Assembly: GCA_035574155.1 (NCBI GenBank)
Contig: DATLZD010000040.1
Location: 1-52,297, forward strand
DNA from: HRBIN24 sp035574155
Lineage (GTDB): Bacteria; Chloroflexota; Dehalococcoidia; SM23-28-2; HRBIN24
Direction: 5' to 3'
Length of the DNA: 52,297 nt
Shown: in pieces, positions 48,420-52,297 of the stretch
Layout: every line of letters starts with the position of its first letter
How positions within the stretch are numbered: position 1 is the first letter of the stretch
Notes under the pieces: model-generated
Database searches by the model: none
The model's input: the letters and a program-made list of their open reading frames with translations, nothing else
What the model was told of the DNA's origin: nothing
Position numbers and translations under genes: made by a program

Positions 48420-49574
48420 TCACTCGATGAGGACTGCCACCAAGGGCGCCAGGGTGCTGCCGCCTCCGTTGCCCTGCTCGGGGTCCACCTCCAACAGGAA
48501 GGCGGGGTCTACCCCGCTGTCAGGGACGAAGTAGCCCCAGACCATGTCCTCCCGCCCGTCCCGGTCGGCATCGAAGCCGCTGCCGTAGGGGTTGGACCTG
48601 TCCCAACCAGCGATGTAGAAGGTGCCGACCCGGATGATGCGCACCTGGTCCCGTCCCTGCTGCAGCGGTTCAGTGATGGGGATGAGGACTAGCCGCCCCG
48701 GGCAGGTGTCCCTCAGGGATGCCGCCTGCTGAGGAGTGGCAGCATCGCAGGAGGCCCTCCCGCTGGACTGGGGGCCACAGGACGGCACCCCCGCCTCCCC
48801 GTAGTTGAGTGCCCGCTGGTAAAGGGCCTCGCAGGTGGTCTGGCCCATCTGCCCCGGCTGGGAGAAGACGTAGACGCTGTCGCCTATCTCGTAGATGGCT
48901 GAGGAGCCGCCGGGCCCCACGATGGCGTCGCGGTAGTCGCGGTTGCCGCCCCCGTCCACCCTCAGGGCGTTGAAGTTGCCGGGGGACGCGTTGCCGCCCC
49001 CACGCCCCCCGCGTCCCTGGCCGCCCGTCTGGGGCTCGCCCCAATGGAAGGCGTACAGGGCGGCGCTGTCCAGTCCGCAGTCGGGGTCGCCCTCGTCCTG
49101 ACAGTAAACGCCCCAGGGCATGACGCTGCCGCCCAGGGCCCGGGCGCGCATGGCCGTGGCCGGCTTGGTCACCGTGGGGTCGCCGAAGCCCAGCAGTCGG
49201 GCGAAGAGGCTGTGAGAGCGCAGGCTCACCCGCGCCCGCACCGTGTCGGGGCGGCCATCGCCGTCCCGGTCCTGAAAGGTGCAGCACTCCAGGGCGGCCC
49301 TGTCCTGCATGTCGGCCGGGATGTTCTGGCGGAACCAGTCCTGGGCCACCTGCCGCGCCGACGCCTCGCCCGCTTGGGGCAGCTCCAGCACGGCTGCCAA
49401 CACCACCGCGTCGGCCTTGTTCTGGGCGAAGCGCAGGTCGCGCAGCCACACGCCAAGGTCCACGGCGATGGCGCCGGTCATGAGGGCGATGACGGTCAGG
49501 CCCAGCATCCAGGCCACGGCCTGGCCCTGCTGGCGACGGTGCAGGCCCTTCAGCAGCTCCATCGCTAGTCGCAT
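48420..49574 (-). CDS. TadG-like pilus assembly protein with calcium-binding-type loops
   Basis: The 384-residue protein starts with the TadE/G-like N-terminus (HRRQQGQAVAWMLGLTVIAL then GAIAVDLGVWLRDLRFAQNKADAV, residues about 12-56), a pseudopilin-like helix. The rest is extracellular. It holds several cysteines (a CC pair, and further pairs near CQDEGDPDCG and SCGPQ) and two aspartate-rich loops of the D-x-D-G type, in DRDGDGRPD (about 102-110) and DADRDGRED (about 341-349), like calcium sites of thrombospondin or dockerin repeats. A Gly-rich stretch lies at about 196-210. The start has GGAGG upstream and overlaps the TadE-like stop by 10 bp. Confidence 0.8.
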   Translation of the reverse strand: MRLAMELLKGLHRRQQGQAVAWMLGLTVIALMTGAIAVDLGVWLRDLRFAQNKADAVVLAAVLELPQAGEASARQVAQDWFRQNIPADMQDRAALECCTFQDRDGDGRPDTVRARVSLRSHSLFARLLGFGDPTVTKPATAMRARALGGSVMPWGVYCQDEGDPDCGLDSAALYAFHWGEPQTGGQGRGGRGGGNASPGNFNALRVDGGGNRDYRDAIVGPGGSSAIYEIGDSVYVFSQPGQMGQTTCEALYQRALNYGEAGVPSCGPQSSGRASCDAATPQQAASLRDTCPGRLVLIPITEPLQQGRDQVRIIRVGTFYIAGWDRSNPYGSGFDADRDGREDMVWGYFVPDSGVDPAFLLEVDPEQGNGGGSTLAPLVAVLIE

Positions 49575-50098
49575 GACAGACCTCCGCCCGTGCCGATGGC
49601 CGCTGTCTCCAGGCGCATGTCCACCCCCGTGCGCACCGTCACGTCGGGCAGGAAGGGGAAGAAGTTGGACAGGAGGGGGAAGGTGTAGGCCCGCCGGGCG
49701 CAGACGACCACCGAATCGCCGCGGTCAGTAGGCGCGCTGGAGGAGGTGCCGTCGCGGTTGCGGTAGGCTACGCCCACGTCCCCGGGCCCGAGGATGCCGC
49801 CCGAGGCGTCCACCACCTTGGTGGCGATGTCCTGAAGGGTCCGGTTGCCGCCCAGGGCAGCGTAGCGGGCGCCCTCTCGGGCGGCGTTGGAGACCATCAC
49901 CCAGTTGCGGAGCAGCAGGCCGAAATCGACGATGGTCAGAAAGAAGAGGATGACCAGGGGCGTAAGGATGAGCATCTCCACCGCTGCCTGGCCGAGGGCC
50001 CCCCGCCGTCGCCGCGGGGGGCCGACGCCGCCTGTGCCTCGCCCCTCCGGGGGGCCGTCCCGGTCCGCGCACTGTCCCATCCTTGCGTCCTCGCTCAT
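49565..50098 (-). CDS. tadE: TadE-like pseudopilin
   Basis: The 177-residue protein has a basic cytoplasmic leader (about 36 residues) and a pseudopilin signature LGQAAVEMLILTPLVILFF (about 35-53) with glutamate five residues after the likely Gly|Gln cleavage point. VDFGLLLRNWVMVSNAAREGARYAALG (about 57-83) is the typical TadE continuation. The soluble tail has two cysteines. Processing needs a prepilin peptidase, which is not in the window. The ATG at 50098 has GGAGGAG upstream. Confidence 0.9.
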   Translation of the reverse strand: MSEDARMGQCADRDGPPEGRGTGGVGPPRRRRGALGQAAVEMLILTPLVILFFLTIVDFGLLLRNWVMVSNAAREGARYAALGGNRTLQDIATKVVDASGGILGPGDVGVAYRNRDGTSSSAPTDRGDSVVVCARRAYTFPLLSNFFPFLPDVTVRTGVDMRLETAAIGTGGGLSCD

Positions 50099-50175
50099 GT
50101 CACTCCTCCGGTGGGGCGGCCTGGGCAGGGCAGGGGGCCCCTCCCCTGCCCAGACATCCCTTCCACCACCGCCCG

Positions 50176-50406
50176 CTAGTCCGTGGGGTTGAAGTCGACC
50201 CCGTCGATGAAGCTGCCCAGGCGGTCGATGAGGCCATCCAGGGCGCCTGAGTAGGCGGTGAACACCAGCGTGGCGATGATGGCCACCACCACGCCGGTCA
50301 TGACCAGGTATTCGGCCGTGTCCTGTCCCCGCTGGTCTAGGTGTAGACGCGAGAACAGGGGGCCGAGGGCCGCACGAACGAAGCTGGCGAGCACCATGAG
50401 GGCCAT
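50176..50406 (-). CDS. flp: Flp-type major pilin
   Basis: The 76-residue prepilin has a leader ending DQRG followed by QDTAEYLVMTGVVVAIIATL (27-46), which shows the type IVb signature with glutamate at mature position 5 and tyrosine after it. One helix fills most of the mature protein, with a short acidic tail (FIDGVDFNPTD). It is the probable fibre subunit of the Tad pilus. AGGAGGT lies 9 bp before the ATG at 50406. It is the first structural gene of the operon, 77 bp before tadE on the minus strand. Confidence 0.93.
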   Translation of the reverse strand: MALMVLASFVRAALGPLFSRLHLDQRGQDTAEYLVMTGVVVAIIATLVFTAYSGALDGLIDRLGSFIDGVDFNPTD

Positions 50407-50731
50407 GTCTGCCTAACCTCCTGTTTGCGGTGCCGTCTGAGTCGTCGGGGGACTGCGGATGGGGGCTGGCCGCGCCGGCTCGGCGTTCCGGGTCGGAGGG
50501 GGAAACAGTGCGGGCGACACGCCCAGCCCGAGTGTCCAGTCTCTGCCGCTGTTCTCACCTCCCCGTCGGGGTCAGATGGCGGGGGCCTCGGCCCCTCACC
50601 AACCCCTTTAACGCTGCCGAGCGACAGGTCATTACAGAACCGTTCTGTGAGGAGGGAGCTGCGGTCGGACGCTTGCGGCCGAGGGGGACAGGGCGGGGCG
50701 GGTCTAGGGACGGGCTTCGGGGGGATGCGCC
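50407..50731 (-). other. Leader region of the tad operon (no gene seen)
   Basis: This 325-bp stretch lies between the small sigma-partner gene and flp. I see no coding frame with a ribosome-binding site. It contains the 15-bp palindrome at 50634-50648, small GC hairpins (GGGGCC/GGCCCC-type, near 50580-50600) and the flp ribosome-binding site at its end. No clear sigma-A promoter is found, so an ECF-type or unusual promoter is possible. Confidence 0.5.
50634..50648. promoter_or_regulatory. Perfect palindrome ACAGAACCGTTCTGT upstream of flp
   Basis: Seven-base arms ACAGAAC and GTTCTGT flank one base. It lies about 230 bp upstream of the flp start and 84 bp after the end of the small sigma-partner gene. 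The sequence is A/T-richer than its surroundings, as operator sites in such genomes often are. Which regulator binds is unknown. It does not fit the LexA boxes of E. coli or Bacillus, whose spacers are longer. Confidence 0.45.
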
Positions 50732-50974
50732 TCAGGAGGACCGGGGGCGCCGGCGCCGTCGCAGATGCTCCAGGAGCTGCTCCTTGGTGCGACGGCGCCA
50801 TTCAGGGTCGGGGTTCCCCTCGGAGGCAGGGAGGGACAGGCTCGCCAGCAACGCCTTTATCTCCTCCAGCTGCTGCTCGAGGTGGGGCTTCTTGGCCAGC
50901 AGCCGGGCGACGTCCTCGTCGCCGCGCATGAGGGCTTCCACCAGCTCCGAGAGTTGGCGCCGATCGATACGCAC
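50732..50974 (-). CDS. Small protein paired with the ECF sigma factor (possible minimal anti-sigma)
   Basis: This 80-residue protein begins 7 bp after the sigma-factor stop, so the two are probably cotranscribed. It is helical and charged: RRQLSELVEALMRGDEDVAR, KKPHLEQQLEEIKALLASL, then a Pro-containing linker and RRRTKEQLLEHLRRRRRP. It has no zinc motif and no membrane helix. The pattern of two helices followed by P-x-W-R-x-R-x-K-E-x-LL recalls the N-terminal part of the DUF5667 proteins often encoded next to sigma factors in actinobacteria and Chloroflexota, but it lacks their membrane and C-terminal parts. An anti-sigma role is inferred only from position and this likeness. Confidence 0.65.
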   Translation of the reverse strand: MRIDRRQLSELVEALMRGDEDVARLLAKKPHLEQQLEEIKALLASLSLPASEGNPDPEWRRRTKEQLLEHLRRRRRPRSS

Positions 50975-50981
50975 AGGCCCC

Positions 50982-51635
50982 CTATCCCGTGCTCGGGGGG
51001 AGGAGGAGGGTCCTCAGGTTGTTGAGGGCACGGAACTGGACCACGCGTACGGCGTTCACGGTCTTGCCGAGGGCAGCCGCCACCTCGTCATACTCCATCT
51101 GCTCTACGAAGCGGAGGACCAGCACCGTGCGCTCCTGCGGCTTCAGCTGCAGTATAGCACGCAACACCTGTTCGTGCTGCAGGCTGGTGAGGTAGCGCTC
51201 TTCAGGCTGCACCGATGGGACAACCCCCTGGTCCTGCAGGAACTCCAGGGAAGACCCCCGGTGGGAGTTGCGGCGCAGGCGCGAGACCACCAGATTGTGG
51301 GCTATGGTCAGCAGCCAGGACAGGAGGGGCCGGTCCCGCCAGCGATAGCGACCGATGGCCTGCCAGGCGCGCAGGAAGGTCTCGGCGGTCAGGTCCTCGG
51401 CCTCGCTGTGGTTCCGCATCAGATAGTAGATGTGGCGATAGATGCGGTCCACGTAGAGCTCGTAGATCTCGCCGAAGGCCTCCACCTCACCTTGCTGGCA
51501 GCGGTGGAGCAGGGAACGGTCATTCTCCAGCTGGTGACCGTTGGGGCTGACGGCTGGGTCGTCCACCATAGCTCCTTCCTCCCCCTTGTGCTCGACGACC
51601 CTCAATGGGCCGCCAGTCCAGATAGACAGGGCCAT
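50982..51635 (-). CDS. ECF-type sigma-70 factor
   Basis: The 217-residue protein has sigma region 2 (LLHRCQQGEVEAFGEIYELY, YRHIYYLMRNHSEAEDLTAETFLRAWQAI) and region 4 (LTSLQHEQVLRAILQLKPQERTVLVLRFVEQMEYDEVAAALGKTVNAVRVVQFRALNNLRTL) with no region 3, as in ECF sigmas. Two starts are possible: ATG 51635 with AGGAGG 5 bp upstream (used here), and ATG 51569 with AAGGAG directly upstream, which would shorten it to 195 residues. It lies upstream of the tad operon in the same direction and could drive it; this is inferred. The target promoter is not recognisable. Confidence 0.9.
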   Translation of the reverse strand: MALSIWTGGPLRVVEHKGEEGAMVDDPAVSPNGHQLENDRSLLHRCQQGEVEAFGEIYELYVDRIYRHIYYLMRNHSEAEDLTAETFLRAWQAIGRYRWRDRPLLSWLLTIAHNLVVSRLRRNSHRGSSLEFLQDQGVVPSVQPEERYLTSLQHEQVLRAILQLKPQERTVLVLRFVEQMEYDEVAAALGKTVNAVRVVQFRALNNLRTLLLPPSTG

Positions 51636-51663
51636 AACGTCCTCCTCTCTAGCGGTCGTCCTG

Positions 51664-52297
51664 CTAGCGGATGACCTCGAAGCGAAGACGGTAAGGCCCT
51701 AGCTCCAGGAGGTCTCCGTCCTCCAGGACCACCCACACCAGTGGGTGGTCCTGGACGAAGGCTGGCAGCTCGGACGCCAGCACGTGCAGCATGAAGCGGT
51801 CTTCGCGCGGCCAGATGCGGGCGATCCTGGCGGCCGTCACCCCCGGCGCCGCCCCCAGGACGATGTCGCAGTCAGGGCCGGGACCGATGGTGACGGCCGC
51901 ATCGGGACGCAGGTGGAAGGCCTTTCCGGCCAGAGGCCCTTCCAGCACCGTCAGCCGCGCGCTGGGCGGTGCTGACCGGCTGGCCGCCATGGTGGCCGTG
52001 GACCCCTTGGCCCTGGTCGGGCCCGCGGGCAGGTCCAGGCGGACGCGGGGCGACCGCCTGCCCTGCGGCGAGCGGGAGGCGGCCGGGACGGCCCGTGCCC
52101 GTAGTGCGCTGGTGACGGCCCGCCAGGCATCGGCCATGGGGGGCCGGAGGGCCCGCCAGCCTCGGCCCAGCCCCTGGGCGGCGGCCAGCAGGGCGGCCAG
52201 CGCGGCGCCAGCGATGCCCCGGAAGGCCTTGGTCGCCAGGCCGATGGGTGCCCGGGGCGGGCGCGGGCGCTGCCGAAGGGTGGGGGGCCGCGGCGGG
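51664..52297 (-). CDS. Degenerate FHA-domain protein (partial, 5' end outside the window)
   Basis: The open frame continues unbroken from its stop at 51664 to the right edge, so the gene probably starts beyond the window; an internal ATG at 52137 would give 157 residues. The visible N-terminal part is Arg/Ala/Pro-rich, with an amphipathic or short hydrophobic stretch (IAGAALAALLAAAQGLG). The C-terminal 95 residues follow the FHA pattern (LTVLEGPLAGKAFHL, VTIGPGPDCDIVLG, then ELGPYRLRFEVI). The FHA residues for phosphothreonine, G-R and S-x-x-H, are absent: GP replaces GR, and VTAARIARI replaces the S-x-x-H region. It lies 28 bp before the ECF sigma gene. Binding of phosphopeptides is doubtful. 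Confidence 0.6.
   Translation of the reverse strand, partial: PPRPPTLRQRPRPPRAPIGLATKAFRGIAGAALAALLAAAQGLGRGWRALRPPMADAWRAVTSALRARAVPAASRSPQGRRSPRVRLDLPAGPTRAKGSTATMAASRSAPPSARLTVLEGPLAGKAFHLRPDAAVTIGPGPDCDIVLGAAPGVTAARIARIWPREDRFMLHVLASELPAFVQDHPLVWVVLEDGDLLELGPYRLRFEVIR

Noticed and set aside
1..52297. tRNA or rRNA genes, CRISPR arrays, insertion sequences, integrase or phage genes
   Set aside because: No cloverleaf with a CCA-end context, no regularly spaced direct repeats, no transposase or integrase motifs and no terminal inverted repeats were found by eye on either strand.

Overview
The window is very G+C-rich bacterial DNA (third codon positions are overwhelmingly G or C) with densely packed genes, many joined by ATGA or shorter stop/start overlaps. 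The content fits a monoderm, menaquinone-using bacterium, most likely of the Chloroflexota. The evidence is a Tad pilus operon with no secretin gene, a rpsU-yqeY-pgpH neighbourhood, a c-di-AMP riboswitch, a RodZ-like protein and a eukaryote-type IleRS. The phylum is an inference from gene content, not a tree. I found no tRNA, rRNA, CRISPR array, insertion sequence or phage gene.

Left part (1-14.5 kb): a TetR regulator with a near-consensus promoter and a TetR-type palindrome at the predicted start site heads a tight menaquinone operon (menF-D-H-B-A-C, no menE). A convergent Tat-type lipoprotein hydrolase follows, then a purine operon (purF-purM-purH), a polyprenyl-phosphate-type glycosyltransferase and a small NTF2-like protein.

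Middle part (14.5-28.7 kb): an EF-G paralogue, a lone ADP-forming acyl-CoA synthetase alpha subunit, and a rpsU-yqeY-pgpH-like operon. PgpH proteins degrade c-di-AMP, but this one lacks the usual extracellular sensor region. Head to head with rpsU, from a mirrored promoter of the same consensus, runs a transcript beginning with a clear c-di-AMP (ydaO/yuaA) riboswitch and an intrinsic terminator, followed by a 69-residue zinc-ribbon protein. This c-di-AMP locus is the most interesting feature here. Next come small unknown proteins, a PIG-L deacetylase, ileS, a YihY/BrkB membrane protein, a RodZ-PASTA fusion and an alpha/beta hydrolase.

Right part (28.7-52.3 kb, all on the minus strand): a surface-glycan operon followed by a Tad pilus operon. 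The glycan operon has a GH5-like hydrolase, a UDP-sugar dehydrogenase, an ArnB-like aminotransferase, two epimerases, an ArnC-like glycosyltransferase, a flippase-like protein, a processive GT2, a methyltransferase, a multi-membrane glycosyltransferase-like protein and a GH113-like hydrolase. It looks like a route from a nucleotide uronic or amino sugar to a lipid-linked or extruded polymer with built-in hydrolases. The 680-bp gap between the two operons holds a possible structured RNA and a doubtful small gene. The Tad operon encodes the Flp pilin, TadE and TadG-like pseudopilins, CpaB, TadZ/CpaE, TadA, TadB and TadC. It is preceded by an ECF sigma factor with a very small partner protein and by a degenerate FHA-domain protein that runs off the window.
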